Positions 1 to 5,119 of a DNA stretch of 5,119 nucleotides are shown here, piece after piece (positions within the stretch are counted from its first letter, which is position 1; each line of letters opens with the position of its first letter). The position numbers and the translations under genes were made by a program. The notes below the pieces were generated by a model. That model searched no databases and was not told the DNA's origin. It worked only from the letters and a program-made list of their open reading frames with translations. The DNA is from Desulfobacterales bacterium (GTDB lineage: Bacteria > Desulfobacterota > Desulfobacteria > Desulfobacterales > C00003060): positions 1 to 5,119 of the forward strand of contig JAUWMM010000180.1 of NCBI GenBank assembly GCA_030613145.1, written 5' to 3'.

Positions 1-2
1 TC

Positions 3-1403
3 ACCTGGTCCGAAGACTCTTCTTTTGCCACCATGAATAGCATCGGGGTCCTTTCGACCTCCGAGGTGATGAGCGATGAGACCGTTACTATCATGGCCAG
101 CTACACATATGGAGATGTGACAATAATAGCTGAGAAGGTAGTGACAATCACTGATATTCCACAATCGAATCTCCCCCCGAGAAGCCCCCAGGTCATGTCT
201 CCCTACTATGGTCAGATGGAGTGCGAGTTGCTGACTAACATCACTACAGAACCTTTCTCTGATCCGGATGGTGACTCTCATAGTCAAAGCCGATGGCATA
301 TCAGCAAGAAAGAGGATTTCTCTTCTCTTATACTTGATGTAAATAGCACTGAGCACCTAACAAAACTGATAGTTCCCCACACGGTGCTGGAGATAGGCTC
401 TACATACTATGTGCGCGTTCAATTTTACGATGCTTACTTGGAGGCCTCTGATTGGTCCGACTCCATTGAGTTTACTACGACTACATCAGACCTCACCGAT
501 GTTGATGCCAATGGCATCCCCGATGATCAGGAGGTTGGTGATGACGTTGACCTCAACGGAGACGGTATTGCTGACAACGATCAACCTGAGGTTATCAAAT
601 GTATACATTCAAGCGTTGACAATGTAACCATCGGCATTTGCAAGATCTCGGATTCCATCAACGCGATAGAAGCCTTGGAGACGATTGATCCGTCAACTAT
701 TTCAGACAAAATTATGAGGCCCCAGAAATTCTTACTTGGACTTTTCTCTTATCGTTTAAGTGTAAATGAGCCCGGAGCCAAAGCCACAGTGAGAGTCTAT
801 TTCTCAGAGAGTATTTCAAAAGCGTGGGAGTTTTACAAATATGACACAATCAGCGGTTGGCAGGACTGGACGGAGTATACGATCTTCAACAACGATGGCC
901 GATCTGTTACCCTGGAAGTTGTGGATGGCGGCTTTGGCGACAGCGATGGAGTAGCCAATGGCATCATCGTGGACCCAGGCGGGCTTGCTGAAGCAGCCGA
1001 CGTGGATGAAACGAGCGATGGCACTGGATCATGTGGTGACGACGGAAGTAGTAGCGGCGGTGGATGTTTTATTGCCACAGCAGCCTTTGGCTCATATGCA
1101 GAACCACATGTAAAACTGCTGAGAGATTTCCGAGATCAGTACTTGCTTACAAACATACCCGGCAGATGGTTTGTCAGGATGTATTACCGGTTCAGTCCGT
1201 TTTGGGCGGATCTCATCAACATTCACACCGGTTCTAAGCCTATTGTCCGACTATCACTTTTGCCACTGGTGGGGATTAGCTATGTCCTCATTAAAGCGTC
1301 TTTGGTTACGAAGATTCTATACGGACTCCTGCCGGCGCTATTCTTGCTGGGTTGCTTCGTGCGGATGCATGGCAGGCCACTCACGGGTGGTGAGCAACTG
1401 TAG
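3..1403 (+). CDS. Modular surface protein with choice-of-anchor U and CFI-box C-terminus (5' end missing)
   Basis: The reading frame is open to the left edge and the residues before the first ATG (33) already fit a bacterial Ig-like fold ([10 protein letters not shown]..., then ...[14 protein letters not shown]), so the true start lies outside the window. In order: end of an Ig-like domain (to about 165); a fibronectin-III-like module (about 170-480, ending [10 protein letters not shown]...[11 protein letters not shown]); acidic calcium-type loops [12 protein letters not shown] and [11 protein letters not shown] (498-590); a choice-of-anchor U type domain (about 600-990, hallmarks [33 protein letters not shown] and DPGGLA); a Gly/Ser linker; the CFI box [10 protein letters not shown] (1065-1094) with its usual followers [19 protein letters not shown] and SPFWADLI; then one or two hydrophobic helices and a short basic tail. 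Family knowledge places such proteins at the cell surface, with this C-terminus as a presumed sorting or anchoring region whose mechanism is not established. The binding target is unknown. Any signal peptide would lie upstream of the window. Confidence 0.9.
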   Translation, partial: TWSEDSSFATMNSIGVLSTSEVMSDETVTIMASYTYGDVTIIAEKVVTITDIPQSNLPPRSPQVMSPYYGQMECELLTNITTEPFSDPDGDSHSQSRWHISKKEDFSSLILDVNSTEHLTKLIVPHTVLEIGSTYYVRVQFYDAYLEASDWSDSIEFTTTTSDLTDVDANGIPDDQEVGDDVDLNGDGIADNDQPEVIKCIHSSVDNVTIGICKISDSINAIEALETIDPSTISDKIMRPQKFLLGLFSYRLSVNEPGAKATVRVYFSESISKAWEFYKYDTISGWQDWTEYTIFNNDGRSVTLEVVDGGFGDSDGVANGIIVDPGGLAEAADVDETSDGTGSCGDDGSSSGGGCFIATAAFGSYAEPHVKLLRDFRDQYLLTNIPGRWFVRMYYRFSPFWADLINIHTGSKPIVRLSLLPLVGISYVLIKASLVTKILYGLLPALFLLGCFVRMHGRPLTGGEQL

Positions 1404-1439
1404 GTCTTTCAGGAAACTTATTGTGAGTGACTATCCAAC

Positions 1440-1473
1440 TAAATGACCCCGATCCAGGAGGCGGGGTCATTTA
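1440..1473. terminator. Hairpin terminator between convergent genes, probably bidirectional
   Basis: A perfect 12-bp inverted repeat: TAAATGACCCCG at 1440-1451 pairs with CGGGGTCATTTA at 1462-1473 around a 10-nt loop. It lies 36 nt past the stop of the surface protein and 30 nt past the stop of the convergent permease. On the plus strand it is followed by CTTTTGACTC, a short T-rich stretch. On the minus strand the only T run is inside the stem, so the plus-strand reading is the stronger one. Confidence 0.8.
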
Positions 1474-1503
1474 CTTTTGACTCTCCGTCTTTGGCGGCAC
1501 GCG

Positions 1504-2598
1504 CTAAACCTTTCTTATGTATGTCTCATAAGTTGAGCGATAGATGTCAGTTAGGGTCAAGAACGCGGTGATGACCAGGGGACCATAGATGATTCCAAGA
1601 ATCCCGAATACCTTTAGTCCTCCCAGAACGGAAATAAAGACCAAAAGCGTGTGAATTCTCACCTTATCTCCCACAAGCTTTGGTTTGATCACGTATTCTA
1701 TAATAGATGAAATAACTACGTAGAAAACGATGAAGAAAACACCTGCCTCTATTCTACCTTTTAAGAAAAGATAGGCAGAGGCAGGGATAAAGACAAGAGC
1801 GATACCAACAATAGGGAAGAAGGCCAGAATGGCCATGATAGACCCCCAAAGAAGAGGCGAACTTAAGCCAAAGATAGCAAAAATAACACCACCCAGACAT
1901 CCTTGAATCAGCCCGGATATTCCGTTTACGATGAGAACGACCGAGGCCATCTCGTGAAATTTACCCATGAGTTTCCTGTCTTGATCCTCGGGAAGCGGAG
2001 AAAGTTCTATGAGGAAGCTAATAAGCTTCTTGCCATCGATCAACAAGAAGAAGATAATCAACAGCATCAGTGCAAAGTTAACGAGAAACTTCAAAACGTT
2101 TGAGGCAATAGCGCTCGCTTGCTCGTAGAGAAACAGGCCAACGGTCTGCCCAAGTTCAGACAAGCCTTTGTTGAGGTGTTCGGCGCCAAGCTTGATGTCA
2201 TAATTTGCAAGAAATCCTTCGATACGTTCCATAATGTGGCTGTTCTGAAAGAGTTCCTTAAGATCTTGGTTTGTGGCAGCGTTGGTGCCCATGAGATACA
2301 GGCCATATGCTTCCTTGGAAAGGGCCCCTATCAAAAACACCAGAGGTACAAAAACCACTAAGAATATGATCGCACACGTGATCAAGGAAGCCAGCACTGG
2401 CCGCATCTTCTTAGCCAGGAAACGGTACACCGGATAAAAGGTGCCAGTTAGGACAAACGCAAGCACTAAGATAGAAAAAAAGGGCCACAGAAGCTTACCT
2501 ACAAAGAAGATGGTAATTAGGAATATGACAAGAAAATACCTGAATATCATCTGGGTGGACGGCTGTTCGGCCATCTTGCAACCAGGGTCTTCTTCCAT
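1504..2598 (-). CDS. AI-2E family transporter (TqsA/PerM-type permease)
   Basis: A polytopic inner-membrane protein of 364 residues from the chosen start, which matches the usual 350-odd residues of the AI-2E family. Hydrophobic segments lie at about 18-35, 38-58 and 68-92, followed by a soluble stretch (about 95-170), another helix ending in FLLIDGKKL, and a dense run of helices to the C-terminus. The family signature is clear at 301-341: EYVIKPKLVGDK, then H-TLLVFISVLGGLKVFG and GIIYGPL. Members have been linked to autoinducer-2 export, but others act as ion antiporters or are uncharacterised, so the substrate cannot be stated. The ATG at 2598 is preferred because AGGAG lies 11 nt upstream; an in-frame ATG at 2622 and GTG at 2637 have no visible ribosome binding site. 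The unknown membrane protein lies 126 bp upstream on the same strand and may share its transcript. Confidence 0.93.
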   Translation of the reverse strand: MEEDPGCKMAEQPSTQMIFRYFLVIFLITIFFVGKLLWPFFSILVLAFVLTGTFYPVYRFLAKKMRPVLASLITCAIIFLVVFVPLVFLIGALSKEAYGLYLMGTNAATNQDLKELFQNSHIMERIEGFLANYDIKLGAEHLNKGLSELGQTVGLFLYEQASAIASNVLKFLVNFALMLLIIFFLLIDGKKLISFLIELSPLPEDQDRKLMGKFHEMASVVLIVNGISGLIQGCLGGVIFAIFGLSSPLLWGSIMAILAFFPIVGIALVFIPASAYLFLKGRIEAGVFFIVFYVVISSIIEYVIKPKLVGDKVRIHTLLVFISVLGGLKVFGILGIIYGPLVITAFLTLTDIYRSTYETYIRKV

Positions 2599-2609
2599 GT
2601 CTAACTTGT

Positions 2610-2614
2610 CTCCT
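2610..2614 (-). promoter_or_regulatory. Ribosome binding site deciding the permease start
   Basis: AGGAG on the minus strand, 11 nt before the ATG at 2598. It lies inside the longer reading frame that would begin at 2622 or 2637, which argues against those starts. The spacing is slightly long, so the choice is likely but not certain. Confidence 0.5.
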
Positions 2615-2665
2615 GTCTCCATATACACACTTAACACAAATCTGAGCGCCGATAGCGCAATGGTT

Positions 2666-2691
2666 GTGCCTTACGGCTTGAGAAGAGGCAC
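2666..2691 (-). repeat. Short inverted repeat between unknown gene and permease
   Basis: GTGCCT (2666-2671) pairs with AGGCAC (2686-2691) over a 14-nt loop. It lies 34 nt past the stop of the upstream gene. No T-run follows on the minus strand (the next bases are AACCATTG), so it is a poor intrinsic terminator. It may be an attenuator-like or chance hairpin. No convincing promoter is visible in this 126-bp gap. Confidence 0.25.
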
Positions 2692-2724
2692 TTCGTGTCT
2701 GCGAGGTTATCTTTACGCAAGCCC

Positions 2725-3267
2725 TTAATGAAAGTTTAGCTCAATTTTGCCGATATTGCCCACCCCAAGCTTTCCGAGGGACCTATGCTTGGCAGGGATG
2801 TTCTCTGTTGCCGTCCATATTTTACGGTCTGCATCATATTCAAAGTACAGAGGTGTAGTATATCTGAATATGGGAATACCGGGAATCCTATAGTGTACCT
2901 CAAGCTTCATAAAGCAAGCGCTTGTTTGAGTAGCTTGTTTACCTGGGATGGGCATATCTGGAATCTGCAATCGGACCGGAGCTGTCCCCGCCCCAACCCT
3001 CTGTCGGATGCCAGGCATATTGGTCAACAATGCTACACGGCCGGCCCAATACCAAAACCCGTCTATTTTGTGAATGAGCGCATCCATGCCACCATTATTC
3101 TTAACATGAATGCCTGCTTGGCCGGCATCCATGACAATGACAGGTCTTGAGATCCAGAAATATCCCAATCCGACAAGAACTGCGAGTAAGATGCAGCCAC
3201 CCCAAATCGCGTGTTTTTGATTTAGGTTTTTCAGCTTATCCTTGAAATAGTCTACTTCCTCACTCAT
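2725..3267 (-). CDS. Unknown single-pass membrane protein, 180 aa
   Basis: I do not recognise a family. The protein starts with a charged, Lys-rich head (MSEEVDYFKDKLKNLNQK). One membrane helix follows at about 20-39 (WGGCILLAVLVGLGYFW). By the positive-inside rule the head is cytoplasmic and the remaining ~140 residues are in the periplasm. This outer part has a Gly-rich stretch (DAGQAGIHVKNNGG), a Pro-rich middle (PVRLQIPDMPIPG), and alternating hydrophobic segments such as KLEVHYRIPGIPIFRYTTPLYFEYD that suggest a beta-rich fold. There is no lipobox and no catalytic motif. The ATG at 3267 has only a weak upstream purine stretch (GAACTAAG). It shares strand with the downstream permease, so a role with it is possible but unproven. 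The coding character is supported by the clean membrane topology and by the lack of a better frame on either strand. Confidence 0.75.
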   Translation of the reverse strand: MSEEVDYFKDKLKNLNQKHAIWGGCILLAVLVGLGYFWISRPVIVMDAGQAGIHVKNNGGMDALIHKIDGFWYWAGRVALLTNMPGIRQRVGAGTAPVRLQIPDMPIPGKQATQTSACFMKLEVHYRIPGIPIFRYTTPLYFEYDADRKIWTATENIPAKHRSLGKLGVGNIGKIELNFH

Positions 3268-3345
3268 CTTAGTTCATTTACAATTGGTAAAGGTTTAGCT
3301 TTTTGAAAAAGGCAAAATTTTACTCACTCCTGTGAGCTATTTTGG

Positions 3346-3357
3346 GATTCATGAATC
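3346..3357. repeat. 12-bp perfect palindrome, operator-like
   Basis: GATTCATGAATC is its own reverse complement. It lies 79 bp upstream of the start of the unknown membrane protein, a position suitable for a dimeric regulator. It equally could be part of the repeat-like element around it. Confidence 0.35.
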
Positions 3358-3380
3358 GCTCTACTAAATCGCCAAAACTT

Positions 3381-3392
3381 GGGCTTACGCCC
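3381..3392 (-). repeat. Tetraloop hairpin with GNRA loop
   Basis: Read on the minus strand this is GGGC-GTAA-GCCC: a 4-bp GC stem closed by a GNRA-type tetraloop, followed by AAGTTTTGG. The form suggests a folded RNA in the leader of the downstream gene, or a weak terminator. The stem is short, so the claim is modest. Confidence 0.3.
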
Positions 3393-3528
3393 TCAAACGC
3401 GACCTGAGGTTTTGAAATGGCTTCTAATAGGAATTTTTTGTTACGAGTAAATAGTTGCGCGTTTAAAGTTGAATACATCCTTGCATCAAAGTCTTTGACA
3501 CTTAACTCGCAACGGATTCTGCTGAAGC

Positions 3529-3557
3529 AGTTTATTACAGGCAGGCAAAGATGTCAA
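3529..3557 (-). promoter_or_regulatory. Sigma70-like promoter candidate for the unknown membrane protein
   Basis: On the minus strand a perfect TTGACA (3552-3557) is followed after 17 bp by TAAACT (3529-3534), which matches four of six positions of TATAAT. It begins 16 bp past the response regulator stop and points toward the unknown membrane protein and permease. The resulting leader would be about 255 nt, rich in palindromes. No experimental support; the -10 is weak. Confidence 0.35.
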
Positions 3558-3568
3558 GGCGAAGAGGG

Positions 3569-3600
3569 CAAATCAAAATTTTGCCACGCTCTTGGCAAAA
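3569..3600 (-). terminator. Possible intrinsic terminator overlapping the response regulator stop codon
   Basis: On the minus strand TTTTGCCA (3593-3600) and TGGCAAAA (3579-3586) form an 8-bp perfect stem around the 6-nt loop AGAGCG, followed at once by TTTTGATTTG. The T-rich tail contains the TGA stop of the response regulator. The stem has only four G-C pairs, so termination may be partial. Its right arm overlaps one end of the 11-bp inverted repeat described for the adjoining element. Confidence 0.4.
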
Positions 3601-4022
3601 GCTGGATCTCGCAACAGCTTCTTCGCAAATTTCAGGTATTTCGCCACAATCGCCCTTACGGCAAGCTGCAATGCGAATGGTTTGATAGGTTTTTCCAACA
3701 AATAGTTTACATCTGATGCCACACACATGTTCACAACATCATCACTGGCATTTCCAGTGATCATAATTGTGTCTTGATAAATTGCGGGAAATTTTTTCTC
3801 AATCATATTAAGCAAATAAAACCCACTCTTTTCACCAAGAAATACATCTACTACAAAAATCGCAATGCCGGTATCACGACTCAGACAATACGCTATTGCC
3901 TCATCGGCATTTGTAATGGCAAGTACGTCGCCCCACGTATAGAATCGCCTGATGATTCCATAGATCACTTCACATACGCTCGGTTCGTCGTCAACGATAA
4001 TTACGTCCAATCCACCAGCCAT
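3573..4022 (-). CDS. Single-domain response regulator (CheY-like receiver)
   Basis: A 149-residue protein that is nearly all receiver domain. The acidic pocket is D11-D12 (VIIVDDEP), the phospho-acceptor is D59 (FVVDVFLG), the switch threonine is T89 (IMITGNAS), and the conserved lysine is K111 in LLEKPI. All catalytic residues are present, so it should accept phosphate from a histidine kinase, which is not in the window. After the receiver (about 125) there is only a basic helical tail ending AKSVAKF, and no DNA-binding or enzymatic output domain. It therefore probably acts by protein contact or as a phosphorelay step. It follows the methyltransferase by 30 bp and has its own strong ribosome binding site. 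Its last codons and stop fall in a hairpin and at the edge of an inverted repeat, so the natural C-terminus may have been altered by an insertion there. Confidence 0.92.
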   Translation of the reverse strand: MAGGLDVIIVDDEPSVCEVIYGIIRRFYTWGDVLAITNADEAIAYCLSRDTGIAIFVVDVFLGEKSGFYLLNMIEKKFPAIYQDTIMITGNASDDVVNMCVASDVNYLLEKPIKPFALQLAVRAIVAKYLKFAKKLLRDPAFAKSVAKF

Positions 4023-4029
4023 ACTGCTT

Positions 4030-4034
4030 CCTCC
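4030..4034 (-). promoter_or_regulatory. Strong ribosome binding site of the response regulator
   Basis: GGAGG on the minus strand, 7 nt before the ATG at 4022. It lies in the 30-bp gap after the methyltransferase stop and fixes the start. It is the best ribosome binding site in the window, which fits efficient translation of a signalling protein from a shared message. Confidence 0.75.
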
Positions 4035-4052
4035 AATTATCAGGTATTAGTC

Positions 4053-4679
4053 CTAGTGCTGCTTGGTGGCTACCAAAATATAGAGCTTTTCCTCGTCAAC
4101 AAAGTCGGTCATGTCAAAACCATAATGCTTAAGTAAGACTTTAGCCTCAGGTTTCTCGGGAAAGTCATCCAGAGGAAAGGGCGATTTTTCCTTTAATAAT
4201 TCAACAAATGATTTTCCTAAAGGATGGCTGATCACTATGCGCCCGTCTGTTTTCATCATCCGACTAGTATTCGCAAAGGCTCTGTCTTTATCCACAATGT
4301 TAGGATAACAGGCATTCATGAAGACCACATCAATACTGTCTTCAGGCAGGGTGAGATCCCGTACATCTTTCGCGATGGTCTTTGCATACGGGTACTGTTC
4401 GTGTAAATGAGCCAGCATAACCTCGGAAAGATCACAGGCAAAGATGGCCTCAGGCTCATACTCTTGAATCAGGGGGACCAATATCCCTGTGCCCGTACCA
4501 ACATCTAGTATAACATCTCCCTTAGTTATCTTACCGGATGCCACAATCTTTTTCAGACGCTCCGGCACACCTTCCGGTAAAGGCGGGTCAAAAACGTGGA
4601 TGAGTCCACTGAAAAATTCGCGCTGGAGCCGGTTGATCCTTTGGATCCCTTCTTCCGTTGGCGCATTATAATCCTTCAT
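4053..4679 (-). CDS. Class I SAM-dependent methyltransferase
   Basis: A 208-residue soluble protein with a Rossmann-fold methyltransferase core. Motif I is VILDVGTGTG (residues 56-65), the SAM-binding glycine loop. The acidic residue at the end of strand 2 is D83 in FACDLSEVML, and DVRDL (105-109) precedes the SIDVVFMNACYPNI segment that corresponds to motif IV. The later GRIVISHPLG matches the strand-5 region. The pattern is of the UbiE/Methyltransf_11 type, which act on small molecules as often as on macromolecules. The N-terminal extension (about 50 residues, with FFSGLIHVFDPPLPEGVPERL) probably forms a lid and would set substrate choice; I cannot assign the substrate. The ATG at 4679 has a weak ribosome binding site (GGGATTGGGCA). 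It sits 39 bp after the cyclase and 30 bp before the response regulator, consistent with one transcript. Confidence 0.9.
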   Translation of the reverse strand: MKDYNAPTEEGIQRINRLQREFFSGLIHVFDPPLPEGVPERLKKIVASGKITKGDVILDVGTGTGILVPLIQEYEPEAIFACDLSEVMLAHLHEQYPYAKTIAKDVRDLTLPEDSIDVVFMNACYPNIVDKDRAFANTSRMMKTDGRIVISHPLGKSFVELLKEKSPFPLDDFPEKPEAKVLLKHYGFDMTDFVDEEKLYILVATKQH

Positions 4680-4718
4680 TGCCCAATCCCGGGAAAATGC
4701 TCAATTGAAAGTGGTAAA

Positions 4719-5119
4719 TTATTCGTCAAATTTCTCTACTCGGTTTCGGCCGTTGTTCTTGGCCTGATACAGTGCCTTATCAGTACATTCAATCAGCTCC
4801 TTGGAATCGTGGATCAGCTTGTGTGGAAACGTAGCAACTCCCGCACTGATGCTGACATGCAGCACGTTGCCTTTATCATGTACTTCATTCTCATCCACCC
4901 TCCGCCGGAGCCGTTCAGCCACATCAAATCCCCCCGGCCCATGGGTATGATACAAAACGAGCGCAAACTCTTCACCCCCGTATCTGGCCGCAAAATCACT
5001 GTCCCTGATCGAATCTTTGATGATACGTCCAAGTGTTTTCAATACGACGTCCCCCGTCTGGTGACCGTATGTATCGTTAAACTTCTTAAAGTGATCTATG
5101 TCCAACAAAACGCACGACA
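4719..5119 (-). CDS. GGDEF diguanylate cyclase (N-terminus beyond window)
   Basis: This is the C-terminal part of a protein that makes the second messenger cyclic di-GMP from two GTP. The frame runs through the right edge, and the first visible residues (SCVLLDIDHFKKFNDTYGH) already lie inside the GGDEF domain, so the TTG at 5108 is not the start. The metal- and substrate-binding segment DIDHFKKFNDTYGHQTGD is intact. The active-site signature is GGEEF (4965-4979), an accepted active variant. An RxxD inhibitory site (RDSD) lies exactly five residues before it, so feedback inhibition by c-di-GMP is expected. The domain ends normally with SISAGVATFP and DKALYQAKNNGRNRV, and the protein stops soon after, with no EAL or HD-GYP domain. 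The sensory or receiver N-terminus cannot be seen. The methyltransferase begins 39 bp downstream. Confidence 0.95.
   Translation of the reverse strand, partial: SCVLLDIDHFKKFNDTYGHQTGDVVLKTLGRIIKDSIRDSDFAARYGGEEFALVLYHTHGPGGFDVAERLRRRVDENEVHDKGNVLHVSISAGVATFPHKLIHDSKELIECTDKALYQAKNNGRNRVEKFDE

Larger units (their letters stand above)
3311..3585. repeat. Candidate 275-bp MITE-like or interspersed non-coding element
   Basis: The stretch is bounded by an 11-bp perfect inverted repeat: GGCAAAATTTT at 3311-3321 and AAAATTTTGCC at 3575-3585. It fills almost the whole gap between the unknown membrane protein and the response regulator, and contains no convincing gene. Inside are a 12-bp perfect palindrome (3346-3357), a GGGC-TTAC-GCCC hairpin (3381-3392), CTCAC-TCCT-GTGAG (3323-3336), CCTCA/TGAGG (3391-3395 with 3405-3409), CAAAAC/GTTTTG (3373-3378 with 3409-3414), and an imperfect long-range pair GTTACGAGT/ACTCGCAAC (3440-3448 with 3505-3513). 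No clear target-site duplication flanks it, and the AAAATTTT core is self-complementary, so chance is not excluded. Only a search for other copies would settle it. Confidence 0.35.

Noticed and set aside
833..1078. Minus-strand open frame opposite the surface protein
   Set aside because: Pro/Ser-rich low-complexity product that mirrors the Gly/Asp/Ser-rich codons of the real gene on the other strand.
1171..1446. Plus-strand open frame overlapping the end of the surface protein
   Set aside because: Out of frame with the well-supported CFI-box and membrane helices, and it runs into the terminator hairpin.
1504..2598. Naming the permease as an autoinducer-2 exporter (tqsA)
   Set aside because: The family match is clear but members differ in substrate, and nothing else in the window concerns autoinducer-2.
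2642..2658. AGCGC direct repeat near the permease start
   Set aside because: Two 5-bp copies are expected by chance and show no link to a promoter.
3301..3336. Ten-codon GTG frame on the minus strand after AGGAG in the CTCAC/GTGAG hairpin
   Set aside because: The AGGAG directly abuts the start codon, leaving no spacing for initiation, and the peptide is too short to judge.
3268..3572. Cyclic-di-GMP (GEMM-type) riboswitch, suggested by the nearby cyclase
   Set aside because: The conserved core and two-helix arrangement of GEMM could not be found in the leader on the minus strand.
3417..3716. Plus-strand open frame of 99 codons spanning the gap and the response regulator
   Set aside because: Half of it is antisense to a response regulator with all catalytic residues, it has no ribosome binding site and its product resembles no protein.
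3774..4136. Plus-strand open frame opposite the response regulator and methyltransferase end
   Set aside because: Antisense to two well-supported genes; no recognisable domain or ribosome binding site.

Overview
This 5.1 kb window is chromosomal bacterial DNA, probably from a Gram-negative deltaproteobacterium (Desulfobacterota, sulfate-reducer type). That guess is inference. It rests on the first protein, whose choice-of-anchor U segment and CFI-box C-terminus are common in large surface proteins of that group, and on the mix of diguanylate cyclase, single-domain response regulator and AI-2E permease. There are no rRNA or tRNA genes, CRISPR arrays, transposases or phage genes.

Layout. On the plus strand, from the left edge to 1403, lies the 3' end of a large exported modular protein: end of an Ig-like domain, a fibronectin-III-like module, calcium-binding DxDxNG loops, a choice-of-anchor U domain, a Gly/Ser linker, a CFI box and C-terminal membrane helices. 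It converges on a minus-strand block, and a 12-bp perfect hairpin (1440-1473) sits between the two. Everything to the right is on the minus strand. In transcription order (right to left) it holds a GGDEF diguanylate cyclase (cut by the right edge), a class I SAM methyltransferase, a single-domain response regulator, a 305-bp non-coding gap, an unknown single-pass membrane protein, and an AI-2E family permease.

How the genes may work together. The cyclase, methyltransferase and response regulator are separated by only 39 and 30 bp, so they look like one transcript making a small signalling unit (c-di-GMP synthesis, phospho-receiver, methyl transfer to an unknown target). The response regulator ends in a hairpin followed by a T-rich stretch that overlaps its stop codon, so the transcript may end there. 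The unknown membrane protein and the permease follow after the gap and are 126 bp apart; they may form a second unit.

The least ordinary part is the gap at 3268-3572. It and the end of the response regulator gene are bracketed by an 11-bp perfect inverted repeat (3311-3321 and 3575-3585), with several palindromes inside and a promoter-like sequence near one end. It resembles a small non-autonomous or interspersed repeat whose edge supplies the last codons and stop of the response regulator. This is the best candidate for something undescribed, but only a genome-wide search can show whether it is repeated.
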